A program made the position numbers and the translations under genes. DNA of 64,000 nt from Bacteroidota bacterium (lineage in GTDB: Bacteria > Bacteroidota > Bacteroidia > UBA8524), in NCBI GenBank assembly GCA_008933805.1, contig WBUH01000008.1:124001-188000 (forward strand). The letters are read 5' to 3'. The notes beneath the pieces are model-generated. The model saw only the letters and a program-made list of their open reading frames with translations. It was not told the origin of the DNA and ran no database searches. Positions within the stretch are counted from its first letter, which is position 1, and every line of letters begins with the position of its first letter. This document shows, in pieces, positions 54,094 to 63,300 of this stretch.

Positions 54094-54513
54094 ATGAGTA
54101 CACCCAAAACAAACGGCAACGGTGCGAAGGAAGTAACACCCGCCACAGCGAACAAAACCACCACACAGCCAACTGCTGAACAACTGAAAGCCCAAGCACA
54201 AAAAGAACAGGCGCAGTACTTTGAAGGCTTAACCGACCTTGTCTATAAGCGTGCCCGTTTTCAGGAGCATAAGGATGCGGTATCTGAATTGTCTTTTGAG
54301 AAAGCACACGAGGACATTTTTGAGCATACTAACCAGTACGGGGGTATGATTGTGCTAAAAGACTTCAACCAAAACTCGTATGAAATCAAAAACCCTAAGT
54401 TGGTGATGGAGTTGCGCAACTACTTGCTTGCTCTCTTTGATGGTAAAATCACAGATTTGGAAAACGGCATTTTTTTGTATTCAGAACAAAAGAAGGCAAC
54501 CCCTGCCGCGTAA
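54094..54513 (+). CDS. Unrecognised 139-residue mobile-element protein
   Basis: The first ~45 residues are a low-complexity Thr/Ala/Gln-rich tail. The rest is mixed alpha/beta, with EDIFEHTNQYGGMIVLKDFNQNSYEIKN. There is no signal peptide. A strong terminator follows 11 bp after the stop, so it is transcribed alone. The family is common in style to Bacteroidota conjugative elements; function unknown. Confidence 0.6.
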   Translation: MSTPKTNGNGAKEVTPATANKTTTQPTAEQLKAQAQKEQAQYFEGLTDLVYKRARFQEHKDAVSELSFEKAHEDIFEHTNQYGGMIVLKDFNQNSYEIKNPKLVMELRNYLLALFDGKITDLENGIFLYSEQKKATPAA

Positions 54514-54523
54514 TACATGGTAC

Positions 54524-54547
54524 ACCACCCGCCCTGCGGCGGGTGGT
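54524..54547 (+). terminator. Terminator after the 139-residue gene
   Basis: CCACCCGCC and GGCGGGTGG pair around a short loop, followed by TTTC. Confidence 0.8.
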
Positions 54548-54575
54548 TTCTCTAATCCTTTTACTATTAACGATT

Positions 54576-54869
54576 ATGACCGCAGAACAAGAACTAAAAC
54601 TGCTAACCATTGATGAATTCAGGGCGCACTATACCCTCACGAAAAACCACATAACACATACCGATTTGTGGGACGGTTGCGGGTTTGAAACTACAGGCAG
54701 AGAATTGGCTTTTGTTGTTACGCAAACGCAAAACACTATTTGGACAGCCATTGAAGAAAACGGAACAGTTTGTATTGTAAGCGGCTTCCGATTTGTAAAC
54801 CGATTGTACTACCTCGTTACTTTAGAAGCTGTACCCGACGCTATCCAATACATGATAACTGACTTGTAA
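54576..54869 (+). CDS. Unrecognised 97-residue protein
   Basis: The start is taken at ATG 54576 (MTAEQELKLLTIDEFRAHY) after the terminator. An in-frame upstream ATG at 54543 would overlap the terminator stem. The body is beta-rich with aromatic residues (TDLWDGCGFETTGRELAFVV, GFRFVNRLYYLV). No motif is known. The next gene starts 13 bp downstream. Confidence 0.55.
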   Translation: MTAEQELKLLTIDEFRAHYTLTKNHITHTDLWDGCGFETTGRELAFVVTQTQNTIWTAIEENGTVCIVSGFRFVNRLYYLVTLEAVPDAIQYMITDL

Positions 54870-54882
54870 TTCTATACTCCCC

Positions 54883-55170
54883 ATGAACACACAAAACCCA
54901 TTTGACCGATTGGAACAATTGGTAGAACAGCGCAAAGTATTGCAGGCTCGCACCGACCAGTTATTTATGATGAACCAAGCGTATTTGATAGATAACGATA
55001 CCACCCTCACTATTACGATTGAAGCACAGAATGCAATATTCAAAGGAAGGCACAACCCTATTATCCGAAGTGTTCTAAAGCACCTGCATAGTGAATATGA
55101 AAAACGGCTCAAGCGAAAAGAAGAAAAAATCAAACAAGTAACTCACCTATTAAATGAACAAACACCATGA
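54883..55170 (+). CDS. Unrecognised 95-residue helical protein
   Basis: A basic, mostly helical protein (FDRLEQLVEQRKVLQARTDQ at the N-terminus, KRLKRKEEKIKQVTHLL near the end) likely to form a coiled coil. It sits between two other small mobile-element genes, 13 bp after the first and overlapping the next by 4 bp (ATGA). No function is recognised. Confidence 0.55.
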   Translation: MNTQNPFDRLEQLVEQRKVLQARTDQLFMMNQAYLIDNDTTLTITIEAQNAIFKGRHNPIIRSVLKHLHSEYEKRLKRKEEKIKQVTHLLNEQTP

Positions 55171-55637
55171 CAACCACGACAGAAAAAACACAGGAATTGA
55201 AAGATACCAAAGAACCCCGCCCCATAGACCAAGCACGGGAACGGTTGAAGTTATTAAGCCTTGAAGTGAAAGACTTAGTTGATGACGGTACGTTTGAAAC
55301 TATAAACGACGCCATTATGGAAACCCTATACAAAAGCCATGAACATAGAACCTTTAACAGCTTTATGGGATGGAAACAGCAAGGCAAGCAGGTAAAGAAA
55401 GGTGAAAAGGCTTTTTTGCTTTGGTCTAAGCCAAAGCATGTGCCTAAAGAACCCATTGCAGAGGAAGCAAACGAAGAAGCCGACACCGACCACGCGAACC
55501 CTACCCAAGAGGAGTATCGGTTTTATGGTATTGCGTACTTGTTTTCTAATGCACAGGTGGAAGATATACCGCAACCTGTAAATGACAACCCAGAACCTGA
55601 ACCACAGAGCAAGGAGTTGGAACCCCTGCCGTATTAA
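55167..55637 (+). CDS. Small protein with an ArdC-N-terminus-like segment
   Basis: A 156-residue protein. Residues about 60-100 (HRTFNSFMGWKQQGKQVKKG, then EKAFLLWSKP) match the single-strand-DNA-binding half of ArdC-type proteins. There is no protease half. The C-terminus is acidic and Pro/Glu-rich. It overlaps the preceding gene by 4 bp. A single-strand DNA-binding role in conjugation is an inference. Confidence 0.6.
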   Translation: MTTTTEKTQELKDTKEPRPIDQARERLKLLSLEVKDLVDDGTFETINDAIMETLYKSHEHRTFNSFMGWKQQGKQVKKGEKAFLLWSKPKHVPKEPIAEEANEEADTDHANPTQEEYRFYGIAYLFSNAQVEDIPQPVNDNPEPEPQSKELEPLPY

Positions 55638-56074
55638 TAACGGCTCTTAAACTGTTTCTATATCCTGTATAGGGTATGTGAGGCGAACGGCTCTCTACGG
55701 GGCCGTTTTTGCCGCGCGGGGAAAAGCGGCAAACCCTTGTCTCTTTATTTTTCTTTTGGGTAAGGGTTTTTCTTTGGTTTGATTTTTCTTGCTTCGCTGC
55801 TCAGCTTGTATTGCCCCATCTCTTCTCAAAAAATTGGATAGAATAATATACACTACAAGTGTCCGCAAGAAAAAAGGTGTTATAACCCGTCTCAATGAAT
55901 AATTTATTGCACGATTTTTCTCTTATAATTTTAATTAAACAACAAATAGTTTTAAATTTTTATAATTTTCATAAAAGACTGTCTAATATAGGTTTATGAA
56001 TCAAAAAATTAGTAAAAAAAATTATGCAAGGTGTGAATTACTATATATCTTTGTCTTAGTGTTTAAAAAAAATC
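55638..56074. other. Gene-free AT-rich stretch with a terminator and a promoter
   Basis: A terminator-like hairpin ACGGCTC…GGGGCCGTTTTT lies at about 55687-55710. The rest has no convincing coding sequence. A short minus-strand frame at 55695-55895 overlaps the hairpin and looks accidental. A perfect -7 box TATCTTTG at 56046-56053 ends this stretch, 22 bp before the next reading frame. Confidence 0.5.
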
Positions 56075-56485
56075 ATGACCAAAGCAGCTTACATAGGAGA
56101 ATTTACAATAAAGAAACCTTTAGGCGGTAATGGGTCTTATACAAGAACTGAGCCGCCCAGTAGGACGGCTTTTTTTATGCTTTATGAAAAGCTATACAAT
56201 ACATATTAGTATAAAAAAAATTGGAGCGACTTTGCAGCAGCTCCAATCTTCGGTAACAAGGTCATTCCCAAAGAATTGGTCGTCCACGGGAAAAAACCTT
56301 TAATGTTTTTAAAAGGAAGGCAAGGGTACGAAAAATATCCTACTTTTCCAAGTAAACTGTATGAAATTTCTACGGTTTTTGCAACTGTGGAAAATCCGAA
56401 GAAAGCGGCTGCGGGTCCTCCATGTTTTAAAACAAAAAGGAGGCACTATGTCAGACTTTTACAAAAAATCACTTTTACTCAATGA
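56075..56485 (+). pseudogene. Reading frame broken by one TAG, with a terminator inside its first part
   Basis: ATG 56075 opens 44 codons that end in TAG 56207-56209. The same frame then stays open to 56485. The first part contains a terminator-like hairpin, AGCCG…CGGCT followed by seven T (56151-56177), so transcription from the -7 box at 56046-56053 may end there. The product of the second part (LVVHGKKPLMFLKGRQGYEK from TTG 56276) looks protein-like but has no recognised family. Either the gene is decaying, or the first part is a short regulated leader peptide. Confidence 0.35.
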
Positions 56486-56735
56486 CACAATACATGCCCG
56501 TATTGTGCAAGCTGGGCTTATTACCCGATGCGGCTGTGTATTGGAACAAGTTGTAACTGCAGAGTACAGAGTCAACTTTTACACTGTGGTTACATTCAAA
56601 GTACTCCTCCGGTTTGTTCAGTTTTTCGAAAACGGACAAGCTAGAACAACCGAACCTTTGGTTGTTTCTCAAGAACACCTTAACACAGAGACCTTATTTG
56701 ATGTGTTATTTAAAGTGTTGAAACTGTTTATGTAA
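56448..56735 (+). CDS. Unrecognised 95-residue protein with a strong Shine-Dalgarno site
   Basis: The start at 56448 (MSDFYKKSLLLNDTIHARIV) is set by AAGGAGG at 56437-56443, a strong ribosome-binding site unusual for this phylum. The protein is small and soluble with a Cys pair (RCGCV). It is followed by a clean terminator. No function is recognised. Confidence 0.55.
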   Translation: MSDFYKKSLLLNDTIHARIVQAGLITRCGCVLEQVVTAEYRVNFYTVVTFKVLLRFVQFFENGQARTTEPLVVSQEHLNTETLFDVLFKVLKLFM

Positions 56736-56761
56736 TAATCTACCATTTACAATAGATTATT

Positions 56762-56788
56762 AAAAATGCGGGTAACTCCCGCATTTTT
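56762..56788 (+). terminator. Terminator after the 95-residue gene
   Basis: The perfect 11-bp stem AAAAATGCGGG / CCCGCATTTTT has a 5-base loop and U-rich end. Confidence 0.9.
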
Positions 56789-56865
56789 ATTTTATAGATA
56801 AAGGAAATCAAACTAATGGTTAAATTTGTGATAGTAAAAATATTGTAGCGATTAGCTATTCCCTT

Positions 56866-56997
56866 GCCTTCAGAAACTGCGACCTTCTATATGCGCCCAA
56901 GGGATGAGTTAAACGCCTACGCTATGCGTGGGCTTTGGCTTGTCTGTGCGCGTGGGATGTCGCAGTCCCCTGAAGGCAGCGGGTCATTGTCCCACGC
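56866..56997 (+). repeat. Nested inverted repeats in front of the LytTR gene
   Basis: GCCTTCAG (56866-56873) and CTGCGAC (56877-56883) are repeated inverted as GTCGCAG (56959-56965) and CTGAAGGC (56970-56977). A second pair, GCGTGGGA (56950-56957) / TCCCACGC (56990-56997), overlaps the right arm and is mutually exclusive with part of the first fold. The enclosed DNA is GC-rich for this region. It could be a structured leader of the LytTR mRNA or a short palindromic insert. Confidence 0.7.
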
Positions 56998-57034
56998 TCC
57001 TTGTTTACGGGCATGGGGAAAGAAAAGCGACACC

Positions 57035-57406
57035 ATGTCTATCTATAACCGGCATATATCACCCGTCCCCAAAATCGCATTGCCCACTGCGCAGGGGTTT
57101 TCGTTTATCGCACTGACGGATATTTTATACTTCAAGGCGGATAACAACGAGGCATTGGTGTATTACCTCAAACCGTATGACAACAAAACCCACTCAGCGG
57201 TTATCTTCAAACGCTTGAGCGATATTGAAGCCGCCCTCCACTACAACGGCTTTTTGCGCATCCGTCGCAACTACCTCATCAACACTTACAACATAAAGCA
57301 GGTAAACAACCGGGCAATTGTAATGGCCAATGATGAGACCTTATACCCTTCACGGGACAGGGCTAAGGTGGTAGAAGCATATTTGAAGGAACATTTTTAC
57401 ATCTGA
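57035..57406 (+). CDS. LytTR DNA-binding regulator without receiver domain
   Basis: A 123-residue protein consisting almost only of a LytTR domain (SFIALTDILYFKADNNEALV, FLRIRRNYLINTYNIKQVNN, the final TLYPSRDRAKVVEAYL). The ATG at 57035 is preferred; the frame upstream runs through inverted repeats. Usual LytTR regulators carry a response-regulator receiver; here none is present, so control would be by expression level or a partner. Three LytTR-like boxes follow directly after the stop. Confidence 0.88.
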   Translation: MSIYNRHISPVPKIALPTAQGFSFIALTDILYFKADNNEALVYYLKPYDNKTHSAVIFKRLSDIEAALHYNGFLRIRRNYLINTYNIKQVNNRAIVMANDETLYPSRDRAKVVEAYLKEHFYI

Positions 57407-57408
57407 TT

Positions 57409-57461
57409 TACCGTTTACCTTGTTTGTTCTACCCTTCACCTATCTTTCTCTACCGCTTACG
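57409..57461 (+). promoter_or_regulatory. Three direct LytTR-type boxes with 21-bp spacing
   Basis: TACCGTTTACC (57409-57419), TACCCTTCACC (57430-57440) and TACCGCTTACG (57451-57461) recur at exactly 21 bp, two turns of the helix. This fits the direct-repeat arrangement bound by LytTR proteins such as AgrA. A -7 box TAGTTTTG lies at 57493-57500, and an imperfect inverted repeat TTGTTTGGAC / GTCCGAAACAA (57479-57510) surrounds it. The downstream lipoprotein genes are the expected targets. Confidence 0.68.
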
Positions 57462-57525
57462 GGTTTCGGTAGGTGGGGTTGTTTGGACATGATAGTTTTG
57501 TCCGAAACAATCAAATTCTATCGGT

Positions 57526-57879
57526 ATGAAACAGCTAACTTTCTTCTCATTGGTTATTATCTTATTTACTTCCTGCTTCGGGGTGCATTCGGGAACATTT
57601 CAATCGTCGGCACAGCTTAGTTCTGCTAACTACAAAATTGTAAAGCGAGCTGCACAAGGCAAGGCCACAACCACCGTCGTACTGTATATGGGTGGTCTTG
57701 GTAAAGAGGCCCTTGTAGCAGAAGCAAAAGAAAATCTAATGCGTGAGTACAATGTATCGGACAAGCAGTTGCTTGCCAATGTCAGTGTGGACTTTAGAAC
57801 AATTACTACTCCCCTGTATTTGGTGATGTGGCAACGACAATGTACGGTGACGGCAGATATTGTTGAGTTTGTTAAATAA
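57526..57879 (+). CDS. Small lipoprotein, probable LytTR target
   Basis: A 117-residue protein with a lipoprotein signal ending LFTSC (C17). The body includes a repeated-looking TTTVVLYMGGLGKEALVAEA segment. No known family. It starts 25 bp after the -7 box at 57493-57500 and is followed 6 bp later by a second lipoprotein gene. Its envelope location and the LytTR boxes suggest a regulated surface function. Confidence 0.65.
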   Translation: MKQLTFFSLVIILFTSCFGVHSGTFQSSAQLSSANYKIVKRAAQGKATTTVVLYMGGLGKEALVAEAKENLMREYNVSDKQLLANVSVDFRTITTPLYLVMWQRQCTVTADIVEFVK

Positions 57880-57885
57880 CCTGCT

Positions 57886-58446
57886 ATGAAGTGTAAAGGA
57901 TATATCACGCTATTGGTTGTGGTATCGTGTTTTGCTTTTTCCGGTTGTTCTAATGGTAAGCTCACACGCAAAAAAGCAGCACAACTGATTGAGCATTTCT
58001 ACGAATATCCCAATGTGGAAACGGTGAGTCTTAATCTAAACGTAACCGTTGCCAATCACTATACAACACTAATAAGAGATGGGTATCTGTCCGTACCGCA
58101 CTATTACGGTCTTATGTTTCCGGACATGACGGTAACAGACAAAGGTATGCCCTACCGATATTCAGGAACTGAAGGTACCCTATTTGCAACCAATATGAGG
58201 AAGCTGAAAGAAGTAACCTCAATATTGTTTGATGATGGAAACGAAACCCGGGCAACGGTGGAGTTCATATGCGTGCGTCACAATATTACGCCGTTTGGAT
58301 ACCATAAGAATTATAAGGAACACGATGAGGTAACGTATTCGGTCAAGATGGCAAAGTATGACGACGGCTGGCGGATTACCACGCCAAATGGAAAGAATTA
58401 CAAAGAGGCTGACTTTCCTGATGTTGAGGAGTTTTTAGAGAATTAA
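57886..58446 (+). CDS. Second small lipoprotein of the LytTR-linked unit
   Basis: A 186-residue protein with lipoprotein signal ending AFSGC (C21). The mature part starts SNGKLTRKKAAQLIEHFYEY and contains beta-like segments (YSVKMAKYDDGWRI). It is 6 bp after the previous lipoprotein gene and ends before a strong terminator, so the two form a unit. No function is recognised. Confidence 0.65.
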   Translation: MKCKGYITLLVVVSCFAFSGCSNGKLTRKKAAQLIEHFYEYPNVETVSLNLNVTVANHYTTLIRDGYLSVPHYYGLMFPDMTVTDKGMPYRYSGTEGTLFATNMRKLKEVTSILFDDGNETRATVEFICVRHNITPFGYHKNYKEHDEVTYSVKMAKYDDGWRITTPNGKNYKEADFPDVEEFLEN

Positions 58447-58472
58447 AGGACGGTAGTGCATTTGTATACACA

Positions 58473-58505
58473 CGGCCTGTTCCCGCTCGGGGGCAGGCCT
58501 TTTTT
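58473..58505 (+). terminator. Terminator after the lipoprotein pair
   Basis: GGCCTG and CAGGCC pair around a GC-rich loop, followed by seven T. Confidence 0.85.
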
Positions 58506-58576
58506 ATTTTTTCTTGATACAAACTTTAAAAGTGATTGAAAGGCTTTTGGTATGGTGATGCTAAACCAAGTCCTTT

Positions 58577-59302
58577 ATGAATAACTCTATAAACCTTTTT
58601 GAACAATTACTACAGCACTTTACCGGGCATCCCCCCGAACGTGTATTTGATGATTTCCTGTCCGTTGCCATTTGCTTATTAGCTGCCGATTCTCCGCAAC
58701 AGACCCCTTCACCTTTTAATTTTGAGGCCTGGTATTCCGAAGTCTCCCGCTCCTATACAAGACGGGAACAGAAGCTGTTTCCGTTTTTGCTCCATGTATT
58801 GATTGAAGAGATACAAAAGCGGGTGAATCTTAGGGAAGATCCTGATGTATTGGGAGAGTATTACCAACAGTACTTTATGAAGGAAGAGGAACTGCTCATC
58901 CTGCCTTATAATGCATATTTGGTGATGGCGCACGCATTGTCTAAGCGGGACACCCCGCTTATCGCTCCTGACTTTATGGTAACAGATTGCAGAAGCGGCG
59001 GGCTTATATCCGCACTTTTCTCTGCGTTTGGCGAGGGACGAATGTATTACGGCCTCGAACACAATCCGGTATGCGCGAAGATGGCTGCCATCAATGTGTT
59101 TTTGCGCGGGGTATCGGATGCGGAAATTTTGTATGCGGATTCACCTGACGGGTTTTCTGTCAGTTACAAGATTACGGATTCGCCACACAGTCTTACAATA
59201 ATTACCCGAAAGGAGGATTCTAAATTGTGGGCAGCCAAGACCTCTCCGGAGAGCAATATGAATGTAGTGTCTTTGTCTCAAATCCAAGTAAAGCCGCGGT
59301 AG
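58577..59302 (+). CDS. Degenerate N6-adenine methyltransferase-like protein
   Basis: A 241-residue protein resembling the HsdM-type fold. The helical N-terminus has a DVLGEYYQQYF segment like D-x-LG-x-x-YE of type I methylases. TDCRSGGLISALF (residues about 136-148) stands where DPaCGSGgfL binds SAM, and YGLEHNPVCAKMAAINVFLRG matches the following YGxEhnpxxaxlaxxNlxlhG. The catalytic NPPY/F motif is absent and the protein ends about 60 residues after motif I. SAM binding is uncertain and methylation is unlikely. Such relics are common in Bacteroidota mobile elements. Confidence 0.6.
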   Translation: MNNSINLFEQLLQHFTGHPPERVFDDFLSVAICLLAADSPQQTPSPFNFEAWYSEVSRSYTRREQKLFPFLLHVLIEEIQKRVNLREDPDVLGEYYQQYFMKEEELLILPYNAYLVMAHALSKRDTPLIAPDFMVTDCRSGGLISALFSAFGEGRMYYGLEHNPVCAKMAAINVFLRGVSDAEILYADSPDGFSVSYKITDSPHSLTIITRKEDSKLWAAKTSPESNMNVVSLSQIQVKPR

Positions 59303-59465
59303 CGGCTTTCTTGTTTTGACGGATTGTTAACGGGAGTAAAATTGTCCCCCGTTGTGGGTATAAATCTACAACTTATACTTATTGGTGTACTGTTCTTTTC
59401 CCCTCTTCATCTCTCATAATGTATTGCCTGATTTCTTAATGAGTGTAATGCTTCTGTTTTGGTGA

Positions 59466-59494
59466 TGGTTGGTATGGCTTTGCCATACCAACCA
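59466..59494 (+). promoter_or_regulatory. Perfect 13-bp hairpin in front of the DUF2958 gene
   Basis: TGGTTGGTATGGC and GCCATACCAACCA pair with loop TTT. Flanking GGTG (59461-59464) and CACC (59500-59503) can extend the stem. No T-run follows, so it is not a terminator. It ends 14 bp before the ATG, so it could hide the translation start or bind a regulator. Confidence 0.8.
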
Positions 59495-59508
59495 ATAACA
59501 CCTACACC

Positions 59509-59817
59509 ATGAAACTTATTACTTCTGAATTACAAGCCCGATTTTTGGAAATCGGCGAACAATGTGAGGAAAGCGACCCAATCATTGTTGCAAAATTCTT
59601 TAATCCCTGCGGCTCACAAACATGGTGGGCCATCAGTTATGATCCTGAAGACAATATTTGTTTCGGGTATGTGACAGGAATGTTTGTGGATGAACTGGGT
59701 AGCTTCTCTATTGATGAAATGGAGGCCATACGGCTACCGTTTGGGCTTCGCATTGAACGGGATATTCACTTTGATGAATGTCGTCTTTCTGATGTGAAGT
59801 CGGGGAAAGTGAGGTAA
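59509..59817 (+). CDS. DUF2958-type protein
   Basis: A 102-residue protein. It matches the DUF2958 outline: DPIIVAKFFNPCGSQTWWAI, ISYDPEDNICFGYVTG, FVDELGSFSIDEMEAIRLP, then FGLRIERDIHFD. The family is small, soluble and found mainly on plasmids and integrative elements; its biochemical role is not known. A strong terminator follows. The leader has a large hairpin. Confidence 0.87.
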   Translation: MKLITSELQARFLEIGEQCEESDPIIVAKFFNPCGSQTWWAISYDPEDNICFGYVTGMFVDELGSFSIDEMEAIRLPFGLRIERDIHFDECRLSDVKSGKVR

Positions 59818-59827
59818 ATACTCTATC

Positions 59828-59855
59828 GGGCTGTCTTTTAAAGACAGCCCTTTTT
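59828..59855 (+). terminator. Terminator after the DUF2958 gene
   Basis: The perfect 11-bp stem GGGCTGTCTTT / AAAGACAGCCC is followed by five T. Confidence 0.92.
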
Positions 59856-59939
59856 GTAATTGTGATTTCCAGATGGGTAGGGTATCTATGAATATTATTT
59901 TCACAAATGACACTATATTAAAAGAGCTGTTTTTATTGA

Positions 59940-60269
59940 CTAAGTATTTATCTCGCTTAGTATCTCAAAAGTTGCATGACGCATATTTGGATGCTCAAGC
60001 TCAACTCCCAATTGGGCTTTATTATTACTAAATATTTTTACCACATGACAAATGTTGCCATTATAATTAAATCTAAGCCGAATAAAAGAATCTACAGCCT
60101 CAAAAAAACTTGAAGAAATAATTTCTTCTGATAATGATTCGGTCCCCGTAAATTCAAGAATTCGCTGACGCATAAAATCTTTTAAGAGTTCTTCCATTTC
60201 TTGTCTTTCAAGTTTGATACTATTCGGTTTTTCATTAATCAAATTGATTCTTGAATCATAATTCTCCAT
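59940..60269 (-). CDS. Small unrecognised protein divergent from the caspase-STAND gene
   Basis: A 109-residue protein from ATG 60269 (MENYDSRINLI), chosen over 60287 because it leaves a normal divergent promoter region. It has a central helix (ERQEMEELLKDFMRQRILEF) and then an alpha/beta part (FIRLRFNYNGNICHVVKIFS). No motif is known. It shares a 92-bp intergenic region with the caspase-STAND gene, so a partner, inhibitor or immunity role is conceivable but unproven. Confidence 0.55.
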   Translation of the reverse strand: MENYDSRINLINEKPNSIKLERQEMEELLKDFMRQRILEFTGTESLSEEIISSSFFEAVDSFIRLRFNYNGNICHVVKIFSNNKAQLGVELEHPNMRHATFEILSEINT

Positions 60270-60361
60270 ATTTATAAACCATACCATATTTAGTAATTGA
60301 AAAAAAGACTTGATGACTCAATTAATTTTAATAAATTTACACAACTGCTAATTTAACTATC

Positions 60362-63300
60362 ATGGCAAAAGAGAACACCAACAACTACCTTCTTATGATA
60401 GGAATTGACGAGTATAATGACAGTGAATTTAGTCGTCTTAACTCATCTGTTAAAGATTGTTTAGACATAAAAGAAACTTTGTTCAAGCGCTACGAATTCT
60501 TTAGTGAAAAAACAACCGAATTATATAATGAAAAGGCAACAAATTATAGAATACAAAGTGAATTAGGAAGCATATCGAATCTTATAAAACCAGAAGACAA
60601 TCTTGTTATATATTTCTCTGGGCATGGGGGGATCGATAATAAAACTAAACGGGGGTTTTGGATTCCTTACGATGCTAAAAATGAGCATACGACTTGGATT
60701 TCGAATGAAACATTAATTACTTATCTATCAAAAATAAATGCTAAGCACATTTTTTTGATAAGCGATTGTTGTTTTTCAAGATCAATCCTAATCACAACTC
60801 CTACGAAAGGCTTTTTTACCGACGCCTCTGATTATGATGATACTCAATCAAGATGGGCGCTGACCTCAGGTGAAAACGAGGTAAATGATGGAGGAGAGCA
60901 TGAAAACACACTTTTTGCTGAGAAGATTATTTCATTCTTGAATAATTCAAAAGTAAATTTCAGGGTAAGTAAGCTCATAGAATATGTAAAAGATGAGTAT
61001 TCCGCAAATAGTTTTCAAAAACCGCAAGGACATCCACTGAATTTAGAATATCACCGAGGTGGCGAGTTCATTTTTAAAATACAAAAAAGAATACTTGAAC
61101 AATCAATTGAAATTAAAGGTTATAAAGACTTCGAGGCAGTTTTACAACTTCATAGACCGAATGCAACTTACAAAAAAGTAGACTCATTTGAAGATGCAAC
61201 TCAAAAGATAGGTTATGAAATATTTTCAGAACTTGACCGAGTAAAAAATCAAGGCACTTATTTTTTGTGTTTATATGAAAACACAGATATAACAAAAACA
61301 CATGAAAGAATCAAACGAACAAAAAATGGAGTTTTAAAAGAAAATTCGCTCATAATTTTGGTACCGAGAAGAAAGAAAAAAAACCAAAATGAAAATATTA
61401 AATACACAGACTCAATCAAAAGAACATTCAGGCCAAGAAATTTATTTTTCCTTGATGATTTTATACAAAAAGAGTGCACTCCAATCAACTATAATCCAAC
61501 AAATCACAATGGATTTCTGGACATTAGTAACTTTGTTATCCCTTCATATGACATAAATAATCAAATATATGACACCGTTGACTTTTATACAGACTGGATT
61601 ACTCAAGGAGACGAGCCAATCTTGGCATTAGTTGGTGCTGGCGGAATTGGAAAAACAACAATTGCTCAATTCATTGCTGATAAGTACATGCAAAATAACA
61701 CAGAATCAACTGTTCTGTTTATTGAATCAGGTAGCATTGCTTCGGAGTTAATAAAGATGAAAAAAGAAAGTTTTATAAGTATTTATACATTTTATGAAAC
61801 GATGTGTCTGGAAATTGGCTCAAACTTCCAAAAGCTAAATGAATCATTATTTAAGTTAAACTTTGACGCCGGAAATTTACTTATTATAATTGATGGTCTC
61901 GACGAAGTTATTTCTAAAGTCCCAAACTTTGATGTAAATGATTTTATCGAATCTATACTCTTTTCAAACTCAGAATTAGGTAATGGGAAAGTTGTATTGA
62001 CATGCAGGACACATTTCTGGAACCAAGCCTTATACAGATCTTCCCAACTAAAAACTATAGAGCTTTTGCCGTTTAATGATACACAAATGAATAACTTTTT
62101 CTTCAAGACTTTTATTAATGACAAAAAGAAGATAAGTAAATGTCTTGAAATTGCGAAGAATTTTGAACTTTCTAGTGAAGAAATAAAACATCACTACCAT
62201 CCATATGTACTGGATGTTATTAGAACCATTGTAGACTCTGAGCAAGATTTTTTTGAGGCAAGTTTGTTTGATGAAACCCACTCCTTTAACCCGAGAATAA
62301 AGAATGACTACATCATTCATCGTATATTTTACAGAGAGCATTTAAGATACGAGAATATTTCTGTTAGTCAACAGCTTAATGTGTTTACCGAATGTGCAAT
62401 AAAATATAGAGGTGTAGTTCCTATTACTATGTTTAATTCTATAATTTCTGATGCAATTGGCAATCATGTAGACAATAACGTATTTGAAATTCTAAAGGCA
62501 CATCCATTACTAAAAAATAATAAAAACTCTATACAGTTTAAATATGACTTCTTAACTGATTATTTCAGAGGGATTTATTTGACAAAATTTATTGACAACA
62601 GCTTTACTAACAACAAAGTAACGAACCAATTACTAACAATATTGAATGAAAATTGTTGGTTTGGCTCTGGGTTTCTTGAAGATGTCAATAATAGAATTGA
62701 AGTTTGGGACGAGAACTGTATTCTAAGATGTTCAGAGTTAATATCCAAACTTCAAGATAATAATGAACTGAGTGGACAACAAAAAATCAAAGCAATCTCT
62801 TCCTTGTTCTCCGCCTGTCTTACAATCAATTTACATAAAAAAAACAATGACATTGAACAAAACACACGTCTCCTAAAGGATTTATTTGCAATATCTAATA
62901 ATGAGATCAAAGGCCTTCAAATGCTCAACATTCATAACAACGAAGGAAAAATAAAGTTTGATTTTAGAGATTTAAAAATAACAAAATCAACTATTGACAA
63001 TTTCTATTTTTTTTGGGAATGCCTTTTTAACGAAAACACCTTTTTTTCTGAGTGCTCAATATATAATATTAACAGTGAACAAGTTAAAGTATTATCTATA
63101 CCCGAACAAAATTTTCACAATTGTACAGTTGACGATAAGTTTAAAGCTGCTTTCAAGAAGCATAAATCCTCTATTTCAATAGAAAAAGAAAACATTGAAA
63201 TTTATTTAAGAGATTTTTTTCGCTTGTTCTTCTCGTATGGAAAATTGCAACCTCAAACTCTTGATAAAGCTCACAAAGGAAGGGAAGCTTATAATTCACT

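Noticed and set aside
55695-55895. Minus-strand 66-residue gene
   Set aside because: It overlaps a terminator and a low-complexity T-rich stretch and gives a very basic, unstructured product. It is probably accidental.
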